Positions 17,080 to 33,559 are shown, numbered from the stretch's first letter. The stretch: DNA of 64,000 nucleotides from Gadus chalcogrammus (GCF_026213295.1 NC_079425.1:12248821-12312820); one strand, 5' to 3'. Made by a program: numbers and translations. Notes: generated by a model from the sequence alone, not told the origin.

Positions 17080-17715
17080 CAGGCATCCAACCAGCTCCAC
17101 CTCCACAATATCTACTCCATCCTATAAAACATCTACTACATCTTATCTCACATATACTAAAGCCTATACAACATCTGCTCCATTCTATATAACATCTACT
17201 ACATCTTATCTCACATTTACTAAAGCCTATACAACATCTACTCCATCCTATATAAGATCTACTACATATTAACTCACATATAATGAAGCCTACACAACAT
17301 CTACTCCATCCTATATAACCTCTACTAGGCCAGCATCTTATCTTACATATACTAATGCCTATGCAACATCTATTACATATTATCTCAAATATACTTAAGC
17401 CTATACAACATCTACTACATCCTATAACATAAACTGCATCCTATATAACATCTACTCCATCCTATTTAACAAACAACCGCCTATGTAACATTGACTACAT
17501 CTTATATAACATTGACTAAATCCTATATAACTTACTAGATCTAATACAACAGTTCCTACATCCAATATAACATAAACTACATCCTATAAAACGTCTACTA
17601 CATCCTATATAACATCTCCTAAATCCTATATAGCAGTAACTACATCCTAAATTACATAAAAGACATCCTATAAAACATATACTACATTCTTTCTTACATC
17701 TACTACGTCCACATA
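17080..17715. repeat. 21-bp minisatellite with a 63-bp trimeric higher-order unit
   Basis: Monomers ATCTACTCCATCCTATATA-type, ATCTACTACATCTTATCTCA-type and ATATACTAAAGCCTATACAA-type, each 21 bp, repeat in that order at least three times from about 17092. Beyond 17320 the order breaks down into mixed monomers. Confidence 0.9.
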
Positions 17716-17833
17716 ACAAGTTGAGATGAGAAAAAGCAAAGGTTAATTATTTAAACGTTTTGTTAAAATTAATGATTGATTGTGTTGCCCTCAGTTCCCC
17801 TGGCAAACTTTAATACAAGTAAACCCACACAAC

Positions 17834-18677
<844 letters not shown>

Positions 18678-18744
18678 CAACAAAGGAGACTCAGTGTGTC
18701 ATGAACATGAATTATAAATCTCTCTAGAGAATTTGGTCTTGGCT

Positions 18745-18831
18745 CTCTCTCTTATTCCCTCATTCTCTCTCTCATTCACCTCCTCTATATCTTTCTCTCT
18801 TGCACATTATATCTCTCTCTCTATTTCCCTC

Positions 18832-18879
<48 letters not shown>

Positions 18880-19111
18880 TTACTTGAGGTGTATATTAAA
18901 CCATATATTAAATCAGCCAATCAGAGCAGAGATGATGCTGTCGCGTTAGATTGGATTAGGTGTAGAGTTGGAAGTTAGGTTTCTACATGCAATGTGTGAG
19001 GCATGCAATTTAACTGTTTTGATAACGTCTCTACCTCAGTGTTTCACTCTATCTATCCTTCCCTCCCTACCTCCCTCTCTCTCTCTCTCTCTTTATCTTT
19101 CTCTCTCTCTC
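18745..19111. repeat. Two (CT)n microsatellites and pyrimidine-rich flank
   Basis: CT runs at 18836-18878 and 19074-19111 with unique sequence between them. Confidence 0.9.
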
Positions 19112-19231
19112 GTTTCAATAAATGTAAAGAATAGTTTGTTTTATCCAAAAATGTATCTCTGACATGCCTTTCTGGGAAATATCAATGGTTGATAGACAGG
19201 AAACAGGATTATTTTCGAAACATGAAGTGAA

Positions 19232-19410
19232 CAATGGATAGTTAGCATACAACAGAACGGTTAGTATGCAGGATAGCAGTTAGCATGTAGTGTAACACAT
19301 AGCGTGTAGCAAAACAGTTAGAATACAGGATAACAGTATGCTTGAACTGTAACAGTTAGAATACAAGGTAACCGTTAGCATGTATATAACGTAGCAGTTA
19401 GCATATAGAC
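19232..19410. repeat. Degenerate minisatellite (ACAGTTAGCATGCAGGATA)
   Basis: About eight imperfect copies of a 20-22 bp unit with CAGTTAG(C/A)AT cores. Confidence 0.7.
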
Positions 19411-19537
19411 GCTGATGAATAAATGATTTCCATCACTGTTGGGAACAAACAAGCAGTGACATTCAACACATGGCACCCATGAAGACCTAGCAGTCAGTGC
19501 TTTCACGTTTTGTATGTGTGTTCTGGTGTTTAAGAGT

Positions 19538-19538
<1 letters not shown>

Positions 19539-19612
<74 letters not shown>
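19539..19612. repeat. (GT)n microsatellite
   Basis: Perfect GT run of about 37 units. Confidence 0.98.
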
Positions 19613-19613
<1 letters not shown>

Positions 19614-19852
19614 TGTGTGAGATGTGTACTCACGTGCACACACCTCGTAGTGGTGTTACGTAGGCCTGGACGGGTGAGGTAAAACAAGCCCCACCTCTGG
19701 ATATGGAGGTGGGGCTAAAAATGTGCAGCTGGCATTTTAAGAAATGCTCCCGTTGCAGGAGGTGACGAGGTCAATTTCATCTGCAGGTCACCGAGAATGA
19801 CATCATCATCACGGGGCGATTAACTCTGCAAACAACCCCAGCTCTGCGGTAG

Positions 19853-19982
<130 letters not shown>

Positions 19983-20039
19983 GAGTCAATGTACTGCACC
20001 CTGCCCTCAATCTAAAACACATCCTCACGGCCTAGGAAG

Positions 20040-20170
20040 AATGGACAGATAGAGAGAGGGATAGATAGAAAGACAAATAGAGGGAGGGATGGAGAGATAG
20101 AAAGACAAATAGAGAGAGTGGATGGAGAGACAAATAGCGAAATGATAGAGAAAATAGAGAGGGATAGATA
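20040..20170. repeat. Degenerate GATAGAAAGACAAATAGAG tandem repeat
   Basis: About three imperfect copies of a 36-bp purine-rich unit. Confidence 0.6.
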
Positions 20171-20217
20171 TATCCCTCTCTAGAGATATGAGTGGTTAGC
20201 TAGAGAGAGAGAGTGAG

Positions 20218-20344
<127 letters not shown>

Positions 20345-20479
20345 ACGTAAGCGATCATGTGTGTGTATGTTTGTGTGCATACCCCGACTGTGTTGTGTTG
20401 GACAGTGTTTTTGACCAGACAACTCTTGTTCTATTATATTGGTATTATTAATACTTCATACTGTATGTTGTATATCCAT

Positions 20480-21540
20480 ATCATCCATATACATGATGCT
20501 ATAAATACCCAGAGTTGAGCAGCGCGTCGCTCTGGACCACGAGGCCAAAGTGTTTGTTATTGACATCCAGACTCTCGTGGCCAGCCTCCATTCTCTCAGT
20601 AATAATAGCTGCTAGCCGCGCAGATCAATAATTAATGTGTTCTCTTCAACACAAACAGTACGCGTGGCTCCGTGGCATGCTACCCCCTCCCCAGGACACA
20701 CTCCCTCACCCCCCACCACTCATCCTGCTCCCCCCCAGCCCCTGGCCCAGCCTATCAGCTCCGATGATGTACTCACGTCACAACCATTTCAGATAAGAAT
20801 TTCCTGAATGCATGGGTCCCAGACATTCACTTCACTATCACTTCTCTGCTACACATATAAACACGCTACCGACATGCTGCAAACACACTAGAAACACACG
20901 GCAAACCTATGAAGAACACGCCACAAACACGCTAAGAACACTTTACAAATATGCTGTAAACCCCCAACAAACACTGCAAACAAGGATGCAGTTTAAATCG
21001 TATCACAGTCTTGTTGAAATATCCCTAATTTTTATCTGTTTTATTTTCATTAAACATTATTGGGAAGTTATAGCTTAGGTAGTGGGGTTGTCACTATCCC
21101 TACCTCACTGCCGTTTCCTACTTCGATGTTGACACTAAATCACTTTCCCTATATGTTTTTGGTCTTTGTTTGACTATCGGTGGGAAGAATCCCTAAACAT
21201 TGCGTACATATGTCATGGCAGAAGAAAAACATTTTCCAAAGATCATTAGATATATGCTGTACAATTCCCCACATGGGGCGAACGGTGTGAACTCTATGAA
21301 TAATGGAGTGGTCCCTAAAGGTTATCCTGGGGCCCCAGAGGGCTCTCGACCAGTCGGTTGAGCACCACTGATCTCTTCCACTGAACGATAAAGTTCCACA
21401 CTCCGTGATGCAGCGTGGCCTTTATATTGAGTACTGCCGAGGAGATTGTCTGTTTGTCTGTTGTATGTCAGGTAGCGCCTTGGAAGCCCGGGCTCGTACG
21501 CCCTGGAGGTTATAGCGAGAACAGTCACATGATCAATACA
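20480..21540. other. Non-coding; CNE-like at 20500-20660
   Basis: Complex sequence at 20500-20660 includes CAGATCAATAATTAATGTG. ACAC-rich degenerate repeats occur at 20850-20985. No gene supported. Confidence 0.3.
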
Positions 21541-22048
21541 CAAAGATCCTTAGTGCTTTTCTCCACATCCTCCTCATCCTCCTCAACTCCCCCCTTCTCT
21601 TCCTCTATCCTCCACACTTTTCCACTGAATCAATTCAGCTCCCCTAAGTAAACAGATCCGTCCTGCGCTCTCTGCTCCCCTAAGTAACTGGATACTCTTC
21701 CCCTCTTCCCCTCTCTCCTCCTCCATTCATATCTTCACATCTTATCCTCTACACTCCTCTCCTCTCCTTGGTCCTTTCATCCTCCTCTCCTCTCCTCTCC
21801 TCGCCTCTCTGCTCCTCTCCTCTCCTCTCCTCTCTTCTCCTCTCCGCTCCTCTCAGCTCCTCTCCTTCCATCTCCTCTCCCCTCTCCCCTCTCCCCTCTC
21901 CCCTCTCCCCTCTCCCCTCTCCCCTCTCCCCTCTCCCCTCTCCCCTCGTCCCTCTCCCTTCTCCCCTCCCGTCTCCTCTAGTACTATTCTCTCCTTGCTC
22001 TCCTCTCCCCCCTCCCCTTCTCCCCCTCCTCTTTCCTCTCTCTTCTCC
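21541..22048. repeat. Homopyrimidine tract with (CTCTCCC)n core
   Basis: About 500 bp almost free of purines. A 7-bp CTCTCCC array occupies 21876-21955. The frames on both strands are low complexity. Confidence 0.9.
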
Positions 22049-23772
<1,724 letters not shown>

Positions 23773-24033
23773 TCGTCCAGCTACTGTAGCCTCACACCCC
23801 AGCGAGTTCAGCCTCCGAGCGGACCAATCACAGCTGAGCTGAGCGGACGCTACATGCCGCTACCCTGCTAATCCGATCAAAGGACAACAGGTGGAGAAGA
23901 GCGTCCACTTAGAGACCTGATGAATACAGCACTCTGTAGTGTGCTGCGTGATCTGGTTAGCCTGGAGCATGATGGATGTGGAGGTGGAGAGAGGAGACAC
24001 ACAACCCTCTTATGGATGAGCTCTTCAATAAAG

Positions 24034-24480
24034 ACAGCTGCTGTGTCTGAAATGGTCCGCTCCTGCCTTATATTGTGCTGGTTCCCAATATAACTATAAA
24101 GCCCATTACTGGTTCCTATATAGTGGACTTTTCTTTTTCCTTAAATAGTTCACTATTCTGGTTCCGTTTATAGTGCACTATTTTGGGCGTCACCATTTTG
24201 CACATCTCAGACACGATTAATGTGTCAGATAATGTACTGTTAAAAAAGTATACAATTGATGCATTCTCTTTTCGGACTATATCCAAGTTTTATTGTCATC
24301 ATATTCATCCAATAGAGTTATTTATGCAAATGAGCAGTCATGGTGTGACACATGACCTGACACCATGGATTTCTAGCACGTAATTAGTGTCCGAATTCCC
24401 CCTATACGTGTTCTCTAAGTAGTGTTCACTATATGGGGAAAAAGGGAATGAGGGAGCAAGGGAACCAATTTGAACTCAGC
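24034..24480. mobile_element. Probable MITE copy (GTGTCCGAAT / CACTATATAG type)
   Basis: Left part TGTGTCTGAAATGG with repeated CTATATAGTGGA and TAGTGCACTAT blocks; right part GTGTCCGAATTC followed by AAGTAGTGTTCACTATATGG. Alternating stage-like CACTAT motifs framed by GTGTC(C/T)GAA are typical of a common vertebrate/fish DNA-transposon MITE. No clear target-site duplication was found, so boundaries are approximate. Confidence 0.38.
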
Positions 24481-24639
24481 AATAAATCCCCAGCACAAAA
24501 TAGTTCAATTTCTATTGAAAGTGTAGTCGATATTACTGTTTGCGTCAATGACCAAAGTGATTTGAGTACGGTGGGCAGGTTGACAAGGGGTTGTCATGTA
24601 CGATTCGGTGGAAAGACAAAAAGATTTTCGATTACAATT

Positions 24640-24820
24640 AGCTAAATTTAAATTCAATGTATATTAAAAGGAGATATATTGAATTAACATTAGATGGATT
24701 AAATTAGACTAAAATTAGATTAACTAGACAAAAAATATTAGATTAAAATAGACTGTTTTGATTAATTTGATTAATATTAGATTAATTCGATTAACAATAG
24801 ATTAACAATGGATGATTCAT
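24640..24820. repeat. AT-rich degenerate repeat (AGATTAA / GATTAAT)
   Basis: Short imperfect units of TTAGATTAA and GATTAA(T/C). Confidence 0.6.
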
Positions 24821-25129
24821 ATGAGGTTATGCGTATACAACCCAGGACAGCCTCATGTCAACATTAACAACTAGTATTGTGGTGAGTTATCTGTTGTGTT
24901 GTTGTGTTGTGTTTACTCTGCTGTGTTATGGTGTTGGTCATGGATGATTTAAATCCACTGAGCGGTCAGTCTTTAGGACCGTAGGGGAGAGGGGAGTGAG
25001 GGTGCAGCGTAGCTGTCTCTTGTTAGTATCAGTAGCAGGAGGACTATGCCTTACAGGCAAACTCATTACCACTCACTAAACTGTCCCCCCCACCCGTCCA
25101 TACATCTGCTGGGGGGATGTGGGGGCCCT

Positions 25130-25310
25130 GATTCTCTCTCTCGCTCTCTCTCTCTCTCTCTGTTACTCACTCAACCTCCTCTCTCTCTTCCCCTCTTTTT
25201 CTGGTTCCCTCTGTATCTCTCTTACCACAGTCTTTTATTTTCACTGCCTCCCTCTTTATTCAGTTCCTTATTCTCCCCTCCCCCTTCCCCCTCTCTCTCT
25301 AGAGCAGCTG
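25130..25310. repeat. Pyrimidine-rich tract with short (CT)n
   Basis: CT runs around 25134-25161 and mixed CT/CCT to 25300. Confidence 0.8.
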
Positions 25311-25370
25311 GTAAACTGGCCCTAGGACATGAGCAAGTCACATGCAACCATGTGCTGGAGATCTATGGAT

Positions 25371-25487
25371 GTGTGCGTGTGTGTGTGTGCATGCATGTGT
25401 GTGTGCAATTGGGAATGTGCGTGTGTGCTGTGCATGTGTGTGTCTGTATGTCTGTGTGATTATGTGTCTGTGTGTGTTTGCGTTCAT

Positions 25488-25532
<45 letters not shown>

Positions 25533-25568
25533 TGTGTGTGTGGTATTATGTACCCGTGTGTGTGTGTC

Positions 25569-25660
<92 letters not shown>
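25371..25660. repeat. (TG)n compound microsatellite
   Basis: Imperfect TG from 25371, perfect TG at 25493-25524 and 25576-25660. Confidence 0.97.
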
Positions 25661-25662
<2 letters not shown>

Positions 25663-25764
25663 TGCGAGAGAAGGATAAGTAGGACATTACCCAGCCTGTC
25701 CTCCTCAGCCTGTTGTTTATGAACATCAGCTCTCTGCTTCTCAACGCCTCAACTCTCTGGTGAT

Positions 25765-25875
25765 ACGGGATGGCAAGATTCTAGTGGTCAGGGTGTTTGA
25801 CTCCCAGCTGCAAGTCCCATTCTACCTGTAGGCAGTCAATGAGTCATTTTTTTCCAACCCTAACCCAACCTAGAG
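25765..25875 (+). mobile_element. Possible tRNA-derived SINE head fragment
   Basis: The segment TAGTGGTCAGGGTGTTTGAC then TCCCAGCTGCAAGTCCC is laid out like the A-box and degenerate B-box of a tRNA-derived SINE. A matching tail was not identified. Confidence 0.3.
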
Positions 25876-26076
25876 AAAAATGTGCTATAATTTCAGTGTC
25901 GTTTGTTAGAACTATTAGCTGTTAAGTGAGTGAAATGGCTGTGAGAATATCTGTCCCGCGTTGACTGTACCTGCCTCTGTCTGAGACAATAATTTCTGAC
26001 CAATCAGGGAATCTCTACCCTGATTGATTTTTCTCAAAAATCTTCTCTTTTCGGTCCTTTCTTACCGCATAGGCGT

Positions 26077-26589
26077 TTATACACAGACACCGCATCGGCG
26101 TTTGGATCGTAAGCCACCATATTGAGGAGGCCAAGTCTGGCCTGCAAACAGTCTCAAGTAAGGAGCTGTGGTTTTTCTGTACAAAACGCTATGTAACGTT
26201 TTTATTCTTTTATGATCTGAAATTAGAACAAAATGTAATTTAGTATTTTTGGATATAAAGTATGATTTAATCCAAATATAAAAAAATGACTCTTTGAAAT
26301 TGGGTGAGAAATGTGAACATTGGAGTGCTTTTATCCCGGAAAAAATAACAGCTCGCTGCTTTAGTTTATTTTTTGTACCGGCCAGTCTTGGCCTCTTAAT
26401 GTTGCGGTGACAATGACGCATTATAGCAATGGGTCTACTCTCGGCAGTCAATGTTGCATACATTTTTAATATGCTTTTCAACTCATTTCTGTTATATCTA
26501 TCTACCATTGAGTTAACCAGCATGTATCCAAAGCCACTCAGATTCATGTCCTGAAGAAGCAGGTAGGGGTCAGGGGTCATCTGGCTCAA
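26077..26589 (-). other. Unrecognised 170-codon reading frame, probably not a gene
   Basis: Open on the minus strand with an ATG and mixed amino-acid composition. No recognised domain, no splice-linked neighbours and no known homologue that I can name. Most likely chance or dispersed-repeat sequence; kept because it is the longest non-repeat frame outside the two genes. Confidence 0.15.
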
Positions 26590-27046
26590 GGACGCCTACA
26601 GGTAGGCTGTTGACATTGGGTTTAGAAACGATAGTAACTAGTTGCTTTGTCTGGGAAACCAAAAACCTCTGGACTATCCAGCGACATACAGTACATGCCC
26701 CCCTAGCACAATCCTAACATCTCTGGGATGAGAGCTCCCTCGTCTGGGTGCCTTCTCAAGATTCCCTTCTCTGGTGTGGGGCATTTAGCCCGCTGTTTAA
26801 AGGCCGTTGAAAACCCTTGATGCATTGTCATGAAGGTCTATCCTAATAAAGTTGCGATGGCTAGCAGTCGTCCTTTAATCTGTGTGAGAAGTTGAACGAG
26901 ACCTGCAGAGAGACAATTTCCACTCTTTCTTCCTCTAAACTACGTATCATTTATCTATAATCCATATCTATAGATTATATGATCCATACCTATTGTCTGA
27001 ATCCAATACCGCAGGAAGCAACCTTTTGTTCCTCTGAACTTAAAGT
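26590..27046. other. Non-coding unique sequence
   Basis: Nothing recognisable. Confidence 0.5.
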
Positions 27047-27047
27047 T

Positions 27048-27234
<187 letters not shown>

Positions 27235-27261
27235 CAGTAGAGAGAGGCTAGGAACTAACCT

Positions 27262-27645
27262 TTCTCTATTAACTCAATACATCTCTACTAACCCCCTCTA
27301 CACCTCTGCTAGCCCTCTCTACATATCCGCTAACCCCCTCTACATCTCCACTAACCTCCTCTACATCTCTACTAACCCCTCTACATCTCTAATAACTCCC
27401 TCTACATCTCTACTAACCCCTCTACATCTCTAATAACTCCCTCTACATCTCTACTAACCCCTCTACATCTCTAATAACTCCCTCTACATCTCTACTAACC
27501 CCTCTACATCTCTAATAACTCCCTCTACATCTCTACTAACCCCACTACATCTCTAAGAACCCCCTCTACATCTCTACTAACCTCTCTGCATCTCTACAAA
27601 TCCCTTTTATAACTCTACTAACCCCTCTACATCTCTACAAACCCC
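27262..27645. repeat. 41-bp dimeric minisatellite (CTCTACATCTCTACTAACC)
   Basis: Two related monomers, CTCTACATCTCTACTAACCC (20 bp) and CTCTACATCTCTAATAACTC + C (21 bp), alternate. AATAACTCC recurs at 27391, 27432, 27473 and 27514, exactly 41 bp apart. Degenerate monomers flank the array. Confidence 0.92.
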
Positions 27646-27780
27646 CAGGCTACAGATGGCCTGCAGGCTCCTGATGTATGGATCTCCAGGCTAAGCGCTG
27701 AGTATTGACGAGGAGACCATGAGCTTATCCACAGCCTGCTGCAGAGAAATGGGGCGCGATCCCTAAACAGATGGGACGCA

Positions 27781-27962
27781 CTTCAGGGAGAGAGGGAGGC
27801 AAGGAGGGAGGGACGGGGGGAGGAGGGACGGGGGGAGGAGGGGAAGACGGAGGGAGGAAGGAAGGGAGTGAGGGAGAGAGGGAGGAGGACAGGGGAGGGC
27901 AGAGGAGAGAGGAGGGAGGGTGGGAGGGAGTAGGAGGGAGGGAGGTAGGGTGTGGTGTGGAG
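27781..27962. repeat. Homopurine G-rich tract
   Basis: About 180 bp of GGGAGGA-type sequence with several runs of three or more G, compatible with G-quadruplex or triplex. Confidence 0.85.
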
Positions 27963-28073
27963 GATAAGGCTGTTGAAGTGCACAGGGACAAATTATCCAG
28001 TATTTACTGCCTTATTCCAGCTCATTTGTCTCCCTGAGTTTAGTTCCAATGTAGTCAGCAATAACAGACACTG

Positions 28074-28328
<255 letters not shown>

Positions 28329-28391
28329 TTAAGATGTTGGGAGATACTATGCATTGTTGTTGTTTGAGTCTGAGCGCGTGCATTCAAGCTT

Positions 28392-28460
28392 GTGTTTGTG
28401 TGTGTGTGTGATTGTATGTGTGTGTGTATGTGCATGTGTATGTGTGTGTGTGTGTGTATC
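28392..28460. repeat. Imperfect (TG)n
   Basis: TG-rich, interrupted by ATTG and ATGTGCATG. Confidence 0.9.
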
Positions 28461-28651
28461 TGTTGGGGTGTTTGTGGGTGTGTGTACACACATGTACGCA
28501 ATACATGAACAAACCTAACCCCGTCCCTCTGCACTGGTCCCCCCAGCGTCCCACCAACGAAGAAGAGGGATGAGGTACAAGGGGAGGAGCCAGGGTATGT
28601 TGACCGGACATTACTCACCCTGACAGGACACTCAACCACCTCACCATCAGA

Positions 28652-28676
28652 CCCCCCCCCCCCCCCCCCCCCCCCC
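28652..28676. repeat. C homopolymer, 25 bp
   Basis: 25 consecutive C. Length is uncertain because such runs are error-prone in assemblies. Confidence 0.9.
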
Positions 28677-28794
28677 ACCGGTCAGGTCTTTATTGCTGCA
28701 GTCAGTAGGTTATCGCTCCGGGGTCCGCACCTTGCTCCAGGTAAACCTCTTCATCACAGCCCACCCCTAGCCCCAAGCTCAAGATGGGGAGGCC

Positions 28795-28828
28795 GGGGAG
28801 GGGAGAGGGGAGAGGGGGGGAGAGGGGA
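28795..28828 (+). other. Canonical G-quadruplex motif
   Basis: Four or more G4 runs separated by one to three bases (GGGGAGGGGAGAGGGG and onward). Confidence 0.7.
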
Positions 28829-28889
28829 TGAGACAGGGCCTAATGGCCACACTCCATCACCCCCAGAGAGTAAGATGTTTGGCGGTGGT

Positions 28890-29770
28890 TTTAATACTCA
28901 GCCTTTATACGAGCATTAGGACTGTTGTGTGGCTGCTCACTGCAGCTAATTAGGATTTTATGGCTTTTAAACACGAGATATCTCAGCTCTGCGGTTCACC
29001 CTTTGCGTGCACCTTGGAGGGTTTGTGCACGGAGCCTGGCTGCTCTTCTGGCAGGTTTCGGATTTGTGTCTCGGGAGGAAACCGTTGATTCTCAATCAAT
29101 CGATCAATCAATCCGTTTCCGTTTTCGATAGCCTGCAGATCACAGTGATTCTTTGGAACTCAAAAACCAAACCCAGCCCAAAACATCCAGAAGTACAACA
29201 TCAAGCTATAAAAAAAACTAAAATATTTAAATAAAATGGCTTCACTGGACTTGCGTATCACTTGAATACCACAGACTATTAATGAAAGTTGACAATTTAT
29301 AAGTGGAATTTATGAAATTAAACTTTGTATGTGTTTGTTATGTTTGAGGTTTTACGCAAACGTTACCCATTATTGTTTATTTTATGTGCCATGAACTTGA
29401 TAAATGTTTGTTCTAATTAAAAGGAAAAGATGAATCAGGCCTAAAACCAAGTGTGTTCTGGATTATTGCTGCTGTTCCCAAGGCAAACACCACAGTAAGG
29501 GGTGGTTATTATCACCACTAGGATGATTATGGGATGCGGCTGGTTCAAAATCGCATGCAAACACAATTTAGTGTTCGCCGCCGGCCGTCTGGTTGTCGTG
29601 GCGACACGACCAGCTGACCACGGGTACATCTGGAGTTCTAGTGCCGCTCTGCGTCACGACCATCTTCTGTACCCAATCTTTATGGTCTCATGGCCTCTCT
29701 TCTACGGTACTGAGCTCCTGAGAAATACTAAACGCCAAAACACCCCCACCACACCCCACCCACCTGCCAA
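28890..29770. other. Non-coding; CNE-like at 28890-29060
   Basis: 28890-29060 is complex unique sequence (e.g. GCAGCTAATTAGGATTTTATG), candidate regulatory DNA. The rest is AT-rich with nothing recognised. Confidence 0.3.
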
Positions 29771-29774
29771 AAAA

Positions 29775-29810
29775 ACACACACACATCCATCCAAATAACG
29801 CGCAACACGC

Positions 29811-29890
<80 letters not shown>

Positions 29891-29959
29891 AAACAACGCA
29901 CATACAGCGGAGAACACACACACAAACACACAAAAAACCAACACACACACACACACACA
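29775..29959. repeat. (CA)n compound microsatellite
   Basis: Perfect CA about 29814-29888, flanked by imperfect CA and AAACAC. Confidence 0.96.
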
Positions 29960-30306
29960 GTCCTCACCCAGCCACCCAACACCTAGACCCTTTCTCTGGC
30001 GAAGTACATGATATTTGTGTGTTGAAATAATGAGGCGGTTTAGGAGCCATCTGGGGCTGGCAGGGGCCTCGGCCAGGTGCTTATATCAGGGTAATACCAG
30101 CAGCAGATGTTCTAACATCCTCTGATCTGGAGTCACCATGGCTCAGCCCATCATACTGCATCTGCTACATACTGTCTGATTTAGCTTTTAATAATACTGA
30201 TATGTTATTATGTCATGTACATTAGAGAGACTTGGCCTGCACACTCGGTGTTCTGTTCAAGTGTTGGTTGATGGCATGCTTAACCAATAACCCTGATGAT
30301 AATAAA

Positions 30307-30779
<473 letters not shown>

Positions 30780-30859
30780 GAATTGATTCCCATGCAAACA
30801 CACTAAATAGCCAAGTAAGCGATCATCTCTTATCAGTGAGCCGCAGGTGTCATTAAACG

Positions 30860-31165
30860 TCGGGGAGGGGGGGTGAGGTTGCGGGCGGTGGGAGGGGAGT
30901 AGAGGGTGGAACAGGGGAGGGCTGGTGCTTTCTGGGTAGTTGACGAGGCTAGGAACTTGATAAGGGATTTACTCGATGGGGAAGAAAGTTCCTGAGCCAG
31001 CACTAGTGGGGGGTCCCGAGGGTTTGGTGGGAGGGAACCCTATCAGCCCCGGAGGAGGAGGGGGAGACAGGGGAGGGACAGGAGGAGATAGAGGAGGAGG
31101 AGACAGGGGAGGGGGAGTGTGGAGGAGCGGAGAGAAGGAGGTAGTGGAGGAGAGTAATATCCAGT
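30860..31165. repeat. G-rich purine tract
   Basis: GGAGGAGGGGGAGACAGGGG-type sequence with loose periodicity. Confidence 0.6.
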
Positions 31166-31225
31166 AACTGCAGCCGATACCCAGATCAATATCTGGGATA
31201 GCAGCTCTCCATTAACCTCCAAGGT

Positions 31226-31556
<331 letters not shown>

Positions 31557-31765
31557 CTATCTCCTCTCGATCCCTTCCTTTATCTCCCTCTCTCTATCTA
31601 TCTTTATCTCTGTTTGAGTGAGTGCCATCACTGGCTATATATAGTCCTTCTCTTTCTTTCTTGCATGCATATGTAATGTATACCAAAATGTGATGTATTC
31701 TAAGAATGCCCAAAAAACATAACTATGATTATAACTATTTACTATTTATACGACTCCTTGTGTGT

Positions 31766-31987
<222 letters not shown>

Positions 31988-32110
31988 TGGTGCATATTTA
32001 TGTAGAAAGGAAGAAAGATGCAAAAAGAGATAGAGAGTGCTGGAGATAGAATGGAATAAGAAAGAACGGGAGAGAGAGAGAGCGCGAGAGGGAGAGAGAG
32101 ACATATACAG

Positions 32111-33330
32111 GGAGAGAATGTGTTTGAATTGGACAGAGTTTGTTTCAAACTAGCAATACTTTAGGGAATCTCTCTCGGCTGATATTGTCCCATGAGTATA
32201 AGTGAGTGTGAGATGAGAGTATCTGAAGATAGTACTGTGTAGTACTAGTAGTACTGCTCTCACTGAATACTGATTCACCAACACTGAGTTTTGTTTTCTA
32301 CTTTCCAATTTCTCTAACTACAATGGAGCCACACACAGCATCCAAGCGGAATTCAAAATAAGATGTCATTGCTGTAAGAAATACATAAAAAATAATCCCA
32401 TCCTGTTTCGTGGTGAATATATCTTTCTAAATGTTGTCATTTCTGGTACATAAATGGACTATCTTCAAAATACATACAAGATGCACGTTAATCACTTTGA
32501 CACCAAAAATATAGGCTCAGATTTTGCAAGATATAACCATGAATATCAATCAAATTCCACAAAGGACGTCACATTTGTGTGTATAAATCTTTTTTTATGC
32601 ATTTTACTAATTTCATATAATTGCATGTCACATTTCATCATATCTTAAATAAAGTTTTTATTTATTATATTATGCACCGTAGTTATTCCATAACTCTAAA
32701 TTAAATATAAATCCAACAACAATAATAAGTAGTGTCCTCTATCCACATTTCTCCTAAACTAACATAAAATCACCAAGAGAATACAAATAAAGACCGAGAT
32801 AGAATAGGAACATATGTTATACAAGCTAAATAAAAGCAGCAGAACGACAGGGTTCTGCCCTAAAGCCAGAGCGGGAGTGTAAAGCAGAGCCGCGTGTCTA
32901 GCGGGTGGTCTTACCTCTGCTGTCTCCATCGCTGGGGTCAGGACCCCAGAGTCTCCACGCAGAGGAGCAGCGATGGTTCGTTCTCTCAGCTCAACGCGAG
33001 CATCAGAGGCCGTGGCGCCACTAGCGAGCGGGCCTACGTGCTACATCCAGGGGGTGGGGGTGGGCTGCCGCCGGACACCGGGGCTGGCGGGGCGAGGTGC
33101 GAGGTGGACGGGCAGGTCTCTGTCGGTGGCTCCTCTGCTGTGCGGGGCTGGGAGCAGGCAGTGAGACTGAGACTGACTGGGTAATGAGAGCGCTGCTCCT
33201 GAGATTTTAGCTTTCTTAATCATGTTCATAATTAATTCAGGAACATTGATAATTTCATTACATTCTTTTTGTCTTATCAATAAATGATGTGCCTGCACTT
33301 TTGGTCTTGTGTATACGGGAACGGGGGAGG
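32111..33330. other. Non-coding; GC-rich patch and CNE-like stretch
   Basis: 32840-33180 is GC-rich with an unrecognised + frame (32894-33184). 33190-33300 (e.g. TTAATCATGTTCATAATTAA) is CNE-like. No gene supported. Confidence 0.3.
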
Positions 33331-33332
33331 GA

Positions 33333-33372
33333 TGGAGGGAGGGAGGGAGGGAGGGAGGGAGGGAGAGAGAGA
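33333..33372. repeat. (GGGA)n microsatellite
   Basis: About eight GGGA units followed by GAGA. Confidence 0.9.
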
Positions 33373-33502
33373 GGGATACTGCACTAAAAGCACAGGAGAT
33401 AGAAAATGATACGAAGGGAGAAGTGGTAATTATAATCTTTGACCAAGCCACCGGCAGCCCAACATGAAGTCAAGTGGCTACAAATTATTAATAAGGCCTC
33501 CT

Positions 33503-33503
<1 letters not shown>

Positions 33504-33556
<53 letters not shown>
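33504..33556. repeat. (TG)n microsatellite
   Basis: Perfect TG, about 26 units. Confidence 0.98.

Positions 33557-33559
<3 letters not shown>

Noticed and set aside
32894..33184. 96-codon GC-rich + frame as a possible exon
   Set aside because: No recognisable domain, no convincing acceptor/donor pair linked to other exons, and a competing frame overlaps it.
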